From contig JALGAS010000003.1 of the NCBI GenBank assembly GCA_023078685.1, positions 3,348,001 through 3,412,000 on the forward strand: a stretch of 64,000 nt of DNA, read 5' to 3'. The translations under genes and the position numbers were made by a program. The notes beneath the pieces are model-generated. The model was not told the DNA's origin, made no database searches, and worked only from the letters and a program-made list of their open reading frames with translations. Source of the stretch: Neopestalotiopsis rosae (Eukaryota > Ascomycota > Sordariomycetes > Amphisphaeriales > Sporocadaceae). Shown piece after piece: positions 36,084 through 48,254 of the stretch. Numbering within the stretch: position 1 is the first letter of the stretch; the number at the start of each line of letters is the position of its first letter.

Positions 36084-37371
36084 TTTGGTGGCTGTTTGAT
36101 GCAACTACCAAGCAATTTGAATACCTCGAAAAGTCGTCTATTGCAGAATGATCCTTTTAATAAGGTACACTTGTCAATTTCAGCGGTACTGCAAGAGTAA
36201 TAAAGTGACCAAGTCAAAGGTATGTCGATATTGTATGTAGACATGAAGGAGGTGTGTAGCTTGATCCTAGCGAGTCATATGAGTCGTTGGAGCATGTGAC
36301 GTAATTTCACGGGCGGTCCCTCATATACACCCGGACTTAGCCAGCAAGGGAAGAGTAGAACAAAAGAAAGGGACTTGAACTACAAAATGGAATTATTAAT
36401 GATCTGAAGCTCTTCCGCGATGGAGGCGCCGAAACACTTGCATGCACTCTTTACACTATGCAAACACTTACTGATCACTTGTGAGTTCCTGGCATCTACA
36501 AGCAGGAATCAGCCCCACGATGAAACCAATTTCAATGTGGACACATGATTGTCCCCAAACACCACTGTATTAGACGGGATCAGTGTTGTATCATGCAATC
36601 TTGACTCGTCTCTTTTGACTTCTCGGCAAACTGTTCTTGTTACTGGCATGCCAATACTTTGCCATCATGTCTCCATCGGAACTCTTCTCTGAGGCTTGAT
36701 GATGCTGCCAGGTGCTATTTCAGCCACTTCAACCAGAACTCTATGGTGAGTGCATTTTATATGACACGAGTAATTCACGAACTATAATAGCAACATGCAA
36801 GAGCTGCAAAGCATGCACCGCACGCTGGTCATTTAAAGATCTACCGGTCCATCTAGCAGCGATGGATGCCAGTCGCATTGAAAGGCAAGAAGCGTGGGAA
36901 ATTGGCGCTTTCCTCCATGCCCAGATTTTTGACCCTGGCAATTGCTGGATTTGGGAAAATGACTCTCTTCTAACTCGGTTGCTTCTTCCAAGATTGATTT
37001 GTCCTAGACTGTGAGCTTTTCTTTGCAATAGCCAAGGTCCTCCAAGGTTAGGAGCGTAGTAGTATGAAAGTCTCTGCTGCCCATGTACGCAACAATAATG
37101 TTCGAGAGTCTCATGATAAATGTAAGTCTGTTATAATACATAGAGGTCTCCACTTACTATGGCCTCATCATCTTTCAGCAGTCCAAGTCACAGGAATTTA
37201 TCACTCGTTCGACCAAGACACCAAGGCAGATGCAGTACATCAAAGATATATATTAGTTATTAAAATATGAAAGAGTGTAATAGAATAACATCCGTGGTAG
37301 GGATTTGTAGAATAAGTATTTCAAGTCCTTTAGAATAAAAAGCCAGAGAAGCCAAAACCCATTTTCCCCCC
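36084..37371. other. Intergenic region
   Basis: About 1.3 kb between the DUF1772-type gene (promoter side) and the 3' end of the giant adhesin. I see no supported gene, RNA or repeat. Confidence 0.5.
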
Positions 37372-40300
37372 TTAAGTACCAGGGTCCACACATCTGGCAC
37401 CGTCGGCGCTTGTCACTCCAACGCCAACCAGCGTCACCAATGGAGTAGCCACGATATTCTGACCAGACCCAGGCAACGAGAAGCTGTAAACTGTACCAGT
37501 AACGGAATCGGCAGCGGCAATGGTGTTGTCAGAAAGGGCGAAAGCAGATCTGTACTGGGCCGTAGGCAAGGAAACTGAGACTTGACCTGTTGACGCCCAG
37601 ACGTGGGTATCCCTGTTGAACGAAAAGATAAAGGTAGTTAACGTGGTGGTGAGAGTATTGCCGCGAGAAACACCATATAGATAGTTGCCGCCAGCAGTGC
37701 CTGGAATCCATGCCCAATCATAAACGATAGCTCCATTGGCCGGAGCGGTTGTTGTTCCTGTGCTAAGAATCGTCTTATACGTAGCAGAGCTAGGCACCAA
37801 ATCAATCTCTGTCCACCTAGTGTTGGTACCGTCAAGCAGCCAGTAGTGCCCTTGCTCGTCAACAACACCAGCAACAGCAGTTGCAGCTCCACCGGCTGTA
37901 GCAGCAGCAGTCAGAGTGAGGAAGTTGGTGAAAGAGCCATCGGCGGGATTGATTTGGATAATTGTCTGTGGAGCATTGTCTCCAAGTACGGCATAAAGGA
38001 AGCCATCGAAGCGGTTGTATCCCAGCGCGTTGAGGGAGTTGTCGCCCAAATTCGCCCTGACTGGCACCACCGTAGCAGCAGTAACGACACCCTGAGCGTT
38101 GAAGACGAAATCTTCACGGACCAAAGTGCCGTCAAGGACATAATAGGCCGGAGCATTGGCTGCGCAAGAAGGCGTGACAGTAACCACGACACCTCCTGCT
38201 CCTGTCGAGGTACCAGCGGCAGTTCCAGTAACCGTGGTCGGGACAACTGTGACGACTACACCTCCGGCGCCGGAAGAAGTTCCAGCTACAGGTCCAGTAA
38301 CGGTTTGCGGAACCACTGTCACAGTTACTCCTCCACTGCCACTTGCTGTGCCCGCTACTGGCCCAGTAACTGTGGTGGCAACTACTGTGACGACAACGCC
38401 ATTGGGTCCAGATGAAGTTCCAGCTACAGGTCCGGTAACGGTTTGGGGAACCACGGTAACTGTGACTCCGCCATCGGCACCCGTCTGAGTTCCTGCAACA
38501 GGTCCGGTAACGGTGGCGGGAACAACGGTCACGGTAACTCCTCCGTCGGTGCCCGTGGCGGTTCCGGCTACAGGTCCCGTAACGGTCGAGGGCACCACAG
38601 TAACGGTTACCCCTCCACTTCCACTTGCTGTACCCGCAACGGGCCCAGTAACGGTCGCGGGCACCACCGTCACTGTCACTCCGCCATTGGCACCCGTTGT
38701 GGTGCCGGCTACGGGACCTGTAACGGTGGCGGGAACAACGGTCACCGTGACTCCGCCATCAGCGCCCGTTGCGGTACCGGCTACGGGACCCGTAACAGTC
38801 GTGGGCACGATGGTCACTGTAACTCCTCCATTGGTGCCCGTTGCGGTACCGGCTACGGGACCCGTAACAGTCGTGGGCACGACGGTCACGGTCACACCTC
38901 CACCGCCGGTCGCCGTACCCGCAACAGGTCCGGTAACGGTGGTGGCAACTACTGTTACCACCACGCCACTGGCCCCTGAAGAAGTGCCAGCAACGGGACC
39001 TGTAGTTACAACTGGAACCACGGTGACTGTAACTGTTCCATCTGCTCCGGTAGTGGTTCCAGGAACTGCTCCTGTGACGGTGACAGGAACAATTGTGACA
39101 ATGACAGCTCCGGGGTTCTGTCCATTGGCAGCGATTGTTGTTGTTCCAGCAACGGGCCCAGTAACCGTGGCGGGCACCAAGGTAACAACCACATTGCCCG
39201 AGGATGTCGCAGTACCTGCAACAGGTCCAGTTGTCGTGATGGGGACAATCGTTTGAATAATAGTACCCGGTGCTGAACCGCTGCCGGCGATAGTTGTAAC
39301 GCCGGCCACGGGTCCAGTCGTCGTAACGGGCACCAAGGTGACAATGACACCTCCGGGGTTTCCGCCACTTGGAAGAATAGTTGATGTGCCAGCGACGGGA
39401 CCCGAAGTTGTCGTCGGGACCAAGGTAATAACAACACTGCTGACGTCTGTCAATGTTCCAGCAACAGGGCCAGTCACAAAGGATGTGAGCGTTTGGCCTG
39501 GTGTCACTGTCACAACCACGCCATTGGGTCCAGATGAAGTGCCAGCAACTGGGCCAGTAACGGTCTGGGGAACCACGGTAACAGTGACTCCACCATCAGA
39601 AGCCGTCGAGGTTCCAGCCACAGGTCCAGTTACAGTTTGTGGGACAACGGTGACAACGATGCCACCATTAGAAGCCGTCGCGGTACCGGCAACAGGGCCA
39701 GTAACCGTGCTCGGGACGACGGTCACCACGACGCCACCATCGGAACCTGTTGAGGTTCCAGCAACGGGGCCGGTGGTGAACACGGGGACGACGGTAACAA
39801 CAATTACAGGGCCAGCTGTTCCACTAGCCGCAACAGTCGAAGTTCCAGCAACGGGGCCGGTCACGAATGAAGTGGGAGTAGTGCCAGGGGTAACGGTCAC
39901 AACAACGGAGGCGCCGTTGGATCCGCTGGCTGGAATTGTCGAGGTACCAGCGATTGGTCCGGTGACTGTGACTGGGACAACAGTCACTACAATTGAACCA
40001 GGGTTGCCGCCGCTGGCCGGGACAGTCGAGGTGCCGGCCACGGGACCTGTAACCACGGTCGGGACGGCGGTCACGATGATTTGGCCGGGGTTTCCTCCGC
40101 TAGCCGGGATCGTTGAAGTTCCTGCAACAGGTCCAACAACGGTGGTTGGAACAATGGTGACAATTACCTCACCGGGGTTTGCGCCGCTGGGAGCGATCGT
40201 CTGAGTTCCCGCAACAGGTCCGGTAACGGTGGCGGCAATCACGGTGACAATGACTGATCCGGCATTCGTGCCACTAGCCGCGATTGTGGTAGTTCCAGCA

Positions 40301-43300
40301 ACGGGGCCTGTAACGATCGAGGTGGGCAATGTACCGGGAGTCACAGTCACTGTAACTCCTCCATCGGTACCCGTTGCGGTACCGGCTACGGGACCCGTAA
40401 CGGTCGAGGGAACAATCGTCACGGTGACGCCACCGGCATTACCGCCGCTTGGCGGTACAGTAATTGTTCCAGCCACGGGACCAGTGATTGTGACTGGGAC
40501 CACAGTGACGATGAGAGTAGGTCCAATGCTTCCGCTGCCTGGAATCGTCGAGGTACCAGCGACTGGACCTGTTACAACAGAAGTAGCAGTAGATCCCGGA
40601 GTGACTGTCACAATGACGGATGGAGCGTTTGTACCACTGCCTGAGACTGTCGTTGTGCCGGCAACGGAGCCAGTCACGGTAACTGGAACCACGGTTTGGG
40701 TCACTCCACCATTTGGTCCAGTAATTGTGCCGGCAACAGGCCCAGTGACTATAGAAGTAATCACGGGTGCAACAGTAACAATAACGCTACCTGGGTTTGT
40801 ACCGCTTGGCGAGACAGTTGAAGTTCCGGCGACGGGGCCTGTAACGCTAGTAGGAACAACGGTAATTGTAACGACACCATCGGTGCCAGTTGCGGTTCCT
40901 GCTACGGCACCAGTGACAAGAGAAGTAGATCCGGGAGCAACAGTAACAATAACGCTACCTGGGTTTGTACCGCTTGGCGAGACAGTTGAAGTTCCGGCGA
41001 CGGGGCCTGTAACGCTAGTAGGAACAACGGTAATTGTAACGACACCATCGGTGCCAGTTGCGGTTCCTGCTACGGCACCAGTGACAAGAGAAGTAGATCC
41101 GGGAGCAACAGTAACAATAACACTACCCGGATTTGTGCCGCTTGGAGAAATGGTTGAAGTTCCGGCGACGGGGCCAGTAACACTAGTTGGCACAATAGTA
41201 ATTGTGACACCGCCGTCAGTTCCGGTTACTGTGCCAGCCACAGGGCCAGTAACGAGAGCAGTGGGTGTGGTTCCGGGAGCAACGGTGACGATCACGCTTC
41301 CGGGGTTTCCACCGCTAGGAGGAATGGTTGAAGTGCCTGCAATTGGACCCGTAACGGTCGTTGGGACAACAGTGATGGTGAGACCACCATTAGTACCGGT
41401 TGCTGTTCCTGCAACTGGACCTGTTACGAGCGCAGTGGAAACTGGAGCAACGGTGACAATAATGCTACCAGGAATGGTACCGCTTGGAGAGACGGTCGAG
41501 GTTCCAGCAACAGGGCCGGTGACGCTCGTGGGAACGATGGTGACTGTAATAACGCCATCAGTGCCAGTCACAGTTCCTGCTACGGCACCGGTTACGAGAG
41601 AAGTAGATCCGGGAGCAACCGTGACAATGATGCTACCAGGGTTGGTACCACTTGGAGAGATGGTTGAAGTCCCGGGAACGGGGCCGGTAACACTAGTTGG
41701 CACGATGGTGATTGTAACACCACCATCAGTGCCGGTAGCGGTACCTGCCACGGAGCCAGTTACGAGAGAGGTGGATCCAGGAGCAACGGTGACAATAACA
41801 CTCGCGGGGGTCGTGCCACTGCCCTGGATGGTACTCGTACCAGCAACAGGTCCGGTGACTGTGGTGGGCACAACGGTCTGAATCACCTCACCATTTGGTC
41901 CAGTAGTCGTTCCAGCAACGGGCCCAGTAACTATAGAGGTAGATCCAGGAGCAACGGTGATAATGATGCTACCAGGGTTAGTACCACTTGGAGAGATGGT
42001 TGAAGTTCCAGCGACGGGGCCGGTGACACTGGTAGGAACGATGGTAACCGTGACAACACCATCAGTACCAGTCACGGTTCCTGCTACGGAACCAGTAACG
42101 AGGGAAGTAGAGCCAGGAGCAACGGTGACAATGACGCTGCCGGGCAGTCCATTGCTGGGGGACACGGTCGAAGTACCTGCAATCGGTCCCGTAACGGTGG
42201 TAGGCACGATAGTGACTACTACGCCATTTGAACCAGACGATGTGCCGGCCACGGGGCCAGTCACAAGCGAGGTGGGAACTGGAGCGACTGTCACGATGAC
42301 ACTGGCGCCGTTTGTGCCACTGCCCAGGATCGTGGAAGTGCCAGCAACAGGTCCAGTAACGGTGACTGGAACAGCAGTGACGACTACGCCATTTGGTCCA
42401 GAGGAGGTGCCAGCCACGGGGCCAGTGACAATGGAAGTAGAGGCAGTTGTTGCTGTTGCGGTAGAGGAGCTGCTGGTGCTGCTCACGGGTGCGGTGAGTT
42501 GAAGAGTGGACAGATCAGCCGCAATATTGCCTTGCATCAAGGCAGTACCAATCTCAAGCTGGAACGTTCCATCGGCAAGAGGGGCGACCTGGACGACGGA
42601 ATAGACTGCTGGGATCGTAGTCGCGTTCAATGTACAGCTGAGGATGGAGCTTGTGGTGCTCGAAGTGCATACCAAAGGTGCCGAGACGGCATCCCCAAGA
42701 GCGCAAGTCGAGACTGTGCAAGGAGCTGGATTGAGTGGACCAAGAGAGTTGGAGTAAGTACAGCATACATCTTGATTGCCATTGTTGGGCGTGGTGAGCA
42801 CGACCTGTCCAGTCGTGGGATCAAGACCGAAGCGGGTCATGGAGAAGTTGGTGCTAAAGATGGCGTTGGAGCTGACTCCGAGCGCACTGGGCATCAACTG
42901 GAAGCCCGAAGCGGGGCCAGCATTCTCGGCAAAGAGCTGGAACGTCTGGGTTGGCGTAGCTGACGAGGATGTGCTGGAGGTGGCCGTATTGCTGGTGCTG
43001 GTGGAGCTTGTCGGGCTGGTGGTTGCAGAGCTGATGCTAGAGCTGGAAGAGCTCGGTGCGCTAGTGCTCGAAGAGCTGCTGCTGGCCGTGGTGGTGACAG
43101 ACGAGCGCGATGAGGACGACGAGGACGACGATGTAGCAATGGTGCTGCTGCTGATTGTTGAGGAAGCCGGTCTCGATGTAACCAGTGTGACCGGAAGATT
43201 GCCACCGCTCAATGCGTCACCGATGGCCAACTGATAAGTACCATCCGCGAGAGGTACCAACTCCGTAAAGGTATAAATGTTTGGAATTCCCCCGGCCAAG

Positions 43301-46300
43301 AGGGTACAGCTGAGAATGCCATTTGAAAGGAGATCTCTGCACTCCAAAGGAGCAGTAGTTCCATTGTCGGTAGCACAAGTGGCAAACTCGCAAAGCGCCG
43401 GGTCCAAATCGGTTCCAGCAGCATTGATGTATGTACAGCAAATCTGCGTGTTGGCGTCGTCACCGGATGCAATGATCAAGTTGGTAGTGGCCGTATCGGT
43501 GTAAAAGGTGATGGTGGGCGAGCTGGAGCCGAAGATGGCGGGGGTGTTGGCCGAGCCCGGAGACTGGGGCTGCAAGTTGAGACCGTCGGCGCCACTTGCA
43601 GAACCTTGGGCGAAAATAACATAAGTCGGCTCAGTGATAATGGAAGAAACGCGGGTGCTGCTGCTAGATGTGGTCCTTGACGAGGTGGATGACGAGGAGG
43701 ATCCAGCGCTCGTGGAAGAAACAGTGCCAGACGAGCTGACGCTGGCAGAAGAGGAGCGTGTCGAACTGCTGGTGGTGCTGCTGCTGGTGCTCGTGGGGCC
43801 AGTGACTGGCGGAGTCTGAGTTGTCAAGGTGATGGGGCTGTTGCCAGTGGCCAAGGTCGTGCCAATCTCCAACTGGTAGCTGCCATCACTCAACTGCGTA
43901 ACCTGAGTCACCGTGTACAAGTCTGAACCGATGCCGGGAATGGTCAGGTAGCAACTTAGAGCGCTACCAGTACCGGCTCTGCACTGCAAGGGCGCAACAG
44001 TGCCGGTTGCCACCGAGCAAATATCGACAGTGCAAGCAGCTGGATCTTCCAAGCCGCCGGCCGAAAAGTACTGACAGCAAATGTTCTTATCTCCGGTAGC
44101 GGAATCGAGCAGGAGCTGGTTGGTAGTAGGATCAACCTTGAAAGTGGAATTGGAAGAAGTAAGGGCTCCAAAGATGGCGGCGGCGCCATTGGCACTTGTC
44201 TGTGGCTGCAACTTGAGGCCATCCGCTGCAGTGCCACTAGCAGATCCAAAGACAATGAAAGTCGGCACAGCGCTGGTAGAGGTTGTGCTGCTACTAGTGC
44301 TGCTGGTGGTGCTAGTGCTGCTACGGCTGGATGAGGCAGTAGTAGACAGACTGGTAGAGGAGGACGACCTGACGGAAGTCGACGAGGTACTGCTAATACT
44401 GCTCGAGGTAGAAGTGCCAGGCGTATTGTCAACGGGGCTCAGGGTGATGGGCGATCGACCGGTTCCGAGACCTGTTCCGATCTCGAGCTGGTATGTATCG
44501 TTACCCAGCGGCACGATCTGAAGGTCAGTCCAGATTTGGTTCACGGCCGTAGCGTTCAGGTAGCAGTTCAAGTCGAGGAGGCTGCCAGTGGTACCATTGC
44601 ATTGCAGAGGTCCAACCTCGAGTCCACCGAGCGTGCAAGTAGAGATGGTGCAAGGAGCTGGATCAATGGTCACGCCGTTGCGTCTGTATGTACAGCAAAT
44701 CTGTTGATCAGGAGTGAGCGGGTCAGAGTCCGATCCGATCAGCTCGTTTGTGACAGGATCAACGGCGAACTGAAAGTCGGACGTCGACGGGGCAAGAACA
44801 GCAGGAGAGTCACTCGAGCCTGGGGATTGAGGCTGCAGCTGGAGACCATTGCCAACACCGGTGGTAGGGTTGGAGCCGAAGATAGGAACCGTCACTGCAA
44901 CACCGGTTGGAATGGTAGTGCTGGCAGAGGTCGACCTTGTCAACGACGAAGTGATGCTGGTCAGGGAAGTCGTGGGAATTGAAATACTTGGGCTTGTGAT
45001 ACGAGTAGTGGCCGAAGTGCTTGACGATGGAGTGCCAGTAGATCCAGTGTTCAGCGTCACTGGAGTGAAGCCAGGGAATATACCGTCGCCAACGTAAAGT
45101 TGATATGATCCATCGATGGTTGGGAGAATCTGGGGATCCCGATAAACCTGACCAAGCGAAGTGGCATTGAGGTAGCAGCTCAAGACATTATTAATCGGGC
45201 CAGTACACTGAAGTGGCACGACATCGGCACCTCCAAGAGTGCAGGTCGAGATTGTGCAAGCAGCTGGATTAAGAGGTAAGAGAAGGGCGCGGTAAGTGCA
45301 GCAGATTTCTTGATCAAAGGTTCCGTCACCGTTGGTATCAACGAAAACCTCGTTGGTGGTGGGGTCAACCTTGAAAGCTGAAGCAGACGAGCTGGGGCCA
45401 AAGATGGCTGGGAGACCAGGAATCAGGGAGGAAATGGGCTGAAGTGAGAGCCCATCTGCACCAGTGCCGCTGTTACCAGCAATGATAGGGAATGTCTGCT
45501 GAGGAAGTGCAGATGTGGTAGAGCTGGTGGAAGAGCTCGATGTAACCTCTGAAGTTGTTGGTCCAGTAGGAGAAGTAGTTGCCGGTGAAGTCTGTGATGT
45601 GCTGGACGTTGGCGATGTGCTGGTGTTTCCAGGAGTAGATACAGGACTCGTGGGGCTGCTGGTCTCGGGAGTTGATACCGGGCTTGTAGGGCTTGTATTT
45701 CCAGGACTAGATACGGGGCTCGTGGGGCTGCTGGTCTCGGGAGTTGACACTTGGCTTGTAGGACCCGTGGTCTCGGCACTAGATATGGGACTTGTTGGAC
45801 TTGTGGTCTCGGAAGGCGTTGACTCCGTCGTCGGGCTCTCAGTGGAAGACGAAGGACTGGTCTCGGCACTTGAAATTGATGTGGGCGAGGTGACTGGCAG
45901 GGAGGAAACACCCGGAGATGTTGGGCCACCCCCAATGAGGGTACCGTTCTGGCATTGACCAGCTAAGCTCTAGAGGTTAGACTCTGTTCATCGACGATTG
46001 GCTGTGGTAGTAACTCACATGCATACACGACCAAATCTACAAGGGTACAGTCTACAGGCCCAGTTGTGTCCTCAAACAGGCCATAGACTTTACCATCTAG
46101 GACCTGACAGAAGCGGGCAAGACCGCCGAAGAAGGCATCGTTGGCCCACACGACTATGTCATTCTGGATAGAAAAGTTGGTCTGGATGGAGCCCTCAGTC
46201 AGAACAGTAAGATCAAGGAATGGCAGGTCTGGTTGAGTCGCAATCACGCGCCCATCGGCAATCACTCTGCCCTCATCAAACTCGACCTGGGCAGCCCTGT

Positions 46301-47345
46301 CGCAAGTTTCTGGAGCGATATCGTCCGGAGTTCCGAAATAGCCTAGGGGTGGGAGCTGTCCGGTCGCTTGACGTTTGAAACGGGGAAGCCATCTCTTTGC
46401 AACGGCGGCTGGCGTTGCTGCAGGAGAGAGACGAACACTGATAATCTCGAAGAATGGCAAGCCTGTCGGAATGACGGTAACTGTAGGGCCAGTGATGCCA
46501 GGCAACGTGACGGTAATACCAGGACCTGTAATGGTAGGTCCTGTAATGGTAGGTCCCGTAATGGTCAGCCCAGGTCCCGTGATTGTGAATCCAGGTCCCG
46601 TAACTGTCAATCCAGGTCCCGTAACTGTCGTTCCAGGCTCTGTGACCGTAGGTCCAGAGACAGTTATTTCAGAAGTAGCAGTGGATGTGACAATGGACGA
46701 AGTGGTAACAAGCGATGTAAGTACAGTTGAGATCGTATCAGTCGTGGTCAGCGTTACGCTAAAAGTGACGGGGAAGCTGGTAGAGAAAGTAGAAACCGAG
46801 GTAACAACAGAAGTAAGGACAGAAGTGACGGTGGCCGTATTGTCAATGGTGATGGTCGTAGGCACCTCTGTCGTGGACACAACAGTGGTGGTAATGACGG
46901 TGGGCTCGAAAGAGCTGTAAGTCGAGTAGACCTGGGTGGTAATTGGCAAGACAGTTTCAATCTCGGTGGGGTAGGACCAGTAAGATGTTGCTATCTCGTA
47001 GATTTCACTGGTGTCGATTTGGTAGCCATTGCCCTGGTTAGGGTCCACGATGCCAGTTGAATAGAAACCACCAACTGGGTTGGAACCATCATCTGGGAAA
47101 GAGCCATCAGGGCCAGAGCCACCGTCTGGATAAGAACCGCCTGGGTAAGGGCCATCCGTTGCGTGAGGATCGTCTGCTCCATGACCTGGGGTAGTGTAGC
47201 CGCCGGTTTCGTAAGAGCCTGCTGGAGAGGTGTAAGGAGCAAGGTAAGTGACTGTTCGCACAGTACACTGGCCTGCCTCCTCATCCCCTCGCTTCGCGGC
47301 CAAAACCAGCGGCGCACAGAGCGAGAACGCTGAGAGCGCGCGCAT
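37372..47345 (-). CDS. Giant adhesin-like cell-surface protein (about 3305 residues)
   Basis: Two exons, 46019-47345 and 37372-45962, joined by a 56-nt intron (gtgagt...cttag), sum to 3306 codons. Order of parts: signal peptide (MRALSAFSLCAPLVLAAKRG); Gly/Pro- and Thr/Val-rich stalk; a globular domain around residues 300-440 with GLPFFEIISVRLSP and DIVVWANDAFFGG, resembling fungal DUF7908; a Ser/Thr/Pro linker with SSPTSPVS-type repeats; five cysteine-rich domains of about 140 residues each, separated by poly-Ser/Thr linkers (about 590-1600); about 53 short repeats built on TGPVAGT (about 1615-3040); and a C-terminal domain with YNRFDGFLYAVLGDN and VDEQGHYWLLDG, resembling the propeller-like DUF6923. 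No GPI signal is visible. It is probably wall-associated and heavily O-glycosylated. A role in adhesion is inferred from architecture only. Confidence 0.85.
38165..42440 (-). repeat. Coding tandem-repeat tract, about 53 TGPVAGT units
   Basis: Within the adhesin, units of about 17-35 residues each contain T-G-P-V-A-G-T (variants GPI, GSV, GAV, GPVPGT). They alternate with VTVxP strands and short Gly/Ser/Asn/Asp turns. I counted 53 units by hand. The 5'-proximal half is a two-unit supercycle with VTVAPGSTS; the 3'-proximal half is a simpler single-unit cycle with TVVPxTVTGPVAGT. Confidence 0.9.
40769..41104 (-). repeat. Two adjacent identical 168-bp repeats
   Basis: Copies at 40769-40936 and 40937-41104 appear identical base for base. 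They encode a 56-residue two-unit cycle, and the following copy diverges after 17 bases. This is a recent in-frame duplication by unequal exchange or slippage, or an assembly duplication. Confidence 0.9.
42500..45490 (-). repeat. Five diverged cysteine-rich domain repeats in the adhesin
   Basis: Copies lie at roughly 45060-45490, 44450-44900, 43820-44260, 43200-43630 and 42500-42945. Each contains LxLQP or FQLMP near its start, then a CC(T/Q)Y pair, an ACT/PCT-x-x-x-C pair, PLxC, LxCxL and a closing DGSYQLEIG-type strand. Five to six cysteines are conserved in spacing. Poly-Ser/Thr linkers separate the copies. Confidence 0.85.
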
Positions 47346-48254
47346 GGTCGCTGCGAGTTTTTAATGGGGCAAAAGAGTGTGTGTGAATAGCAAAATAGAA
47401 CAAAAAAAGAGTGACAAAGTTGGAAAATATGCAGCTTGGTGATTCAGTTTCGGAACTATTGGTTCCTCACAGCGAGTATATATACACATTTGCGCTCGTG
47501 AACGACCCATCATGTTAACTCCGGCGGGCCTTTGAGACCAACTGCCGATGTCAAACCCTTCATCTGCCTGTCTCATCTCAGGCCTTCATAACGAGGTCGA
47601 AAGATTCTCATGGCAATGTTTGAGACCCGGCTCCATCGAAAACGTTCACGCAGAAGCCAAGCTCAGCTAAACGATATTCAGATGAGACTATCGTGAAGAT
47701 GTACATTTTCATTAATGTCTAATTGAGAATCTTAGTAATGAAATACATGGCACTATTTTGTGAAATGTTTAATTAATGGGCAATTATACTTTGGCCTTAT
47801 CGAGCGAGGTTGAGTTCAGCCTGTCCGAAAGAAGTTTAGCATTTTGCCCCTGCCTTGTCAGGTGAAGTCAAAGTTTCAGCCTTGACGCAGATATATCGAT
47901 TAAGAAATAAACGTTTATGCTTAAGGCTGATTTGAATTCTATACATATATCTGCTCAGGCCCGTATTTCAGAGACCGCCAAGAAAACGCCAAGCTGTCAT
48001 AATCTTCTTTGCAGTCATATGGGCAAAATCGAAGCCTGTTCTGCTTTATGTGTCTAAAACTAATGTGATTACATGCGCAAAATGAATGGTTCCAAGATAA
48101 TTTCCATTGCCATTTACAATGAACGTTCTTCTACGTACGAGAGAGCACTGAGAGGATATATGGATAGGGCCGCCCTAACTTTCAAAGCATCAATTCTCAC
48201 GACTGCATTCCAGGCATACACACTCTTTTACACACACTCGTTTACTTCGTTTCA
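47346..48254. promoter_or_regulatory. Shared divergent promoter of two surface-protein genes
   Basis: 909 bases separate the start codons of the giant adhesin (-) and the Cys-containing wall protein (+). A TATATATA element at 47477-47484 is placed about 130 bases upstream of the adhesin start and is a plausible TATA box. The middle is A/T-rich and has no gene. Confidence 0.5.

Noticed and set aside
40229..41881. Long open frames on the plus strand opposite the adhesin repeats (also 38513-39256 and 39338-40204)
   Set aside because: They are antisense shadows. The Thr/Val/Pro/Gly codons of the repeat tract rarely produce stops on the other strand, and the products have no start context, signal peptide or domain.
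37372..47345. Adhesin repeats as a CRISPR array or non-coding satellite
   Set aside because: The repeats are in frame over more than 4 kb, vary mainly as protein-level substitutions, and sit inside a phase-correct two-exon gene.
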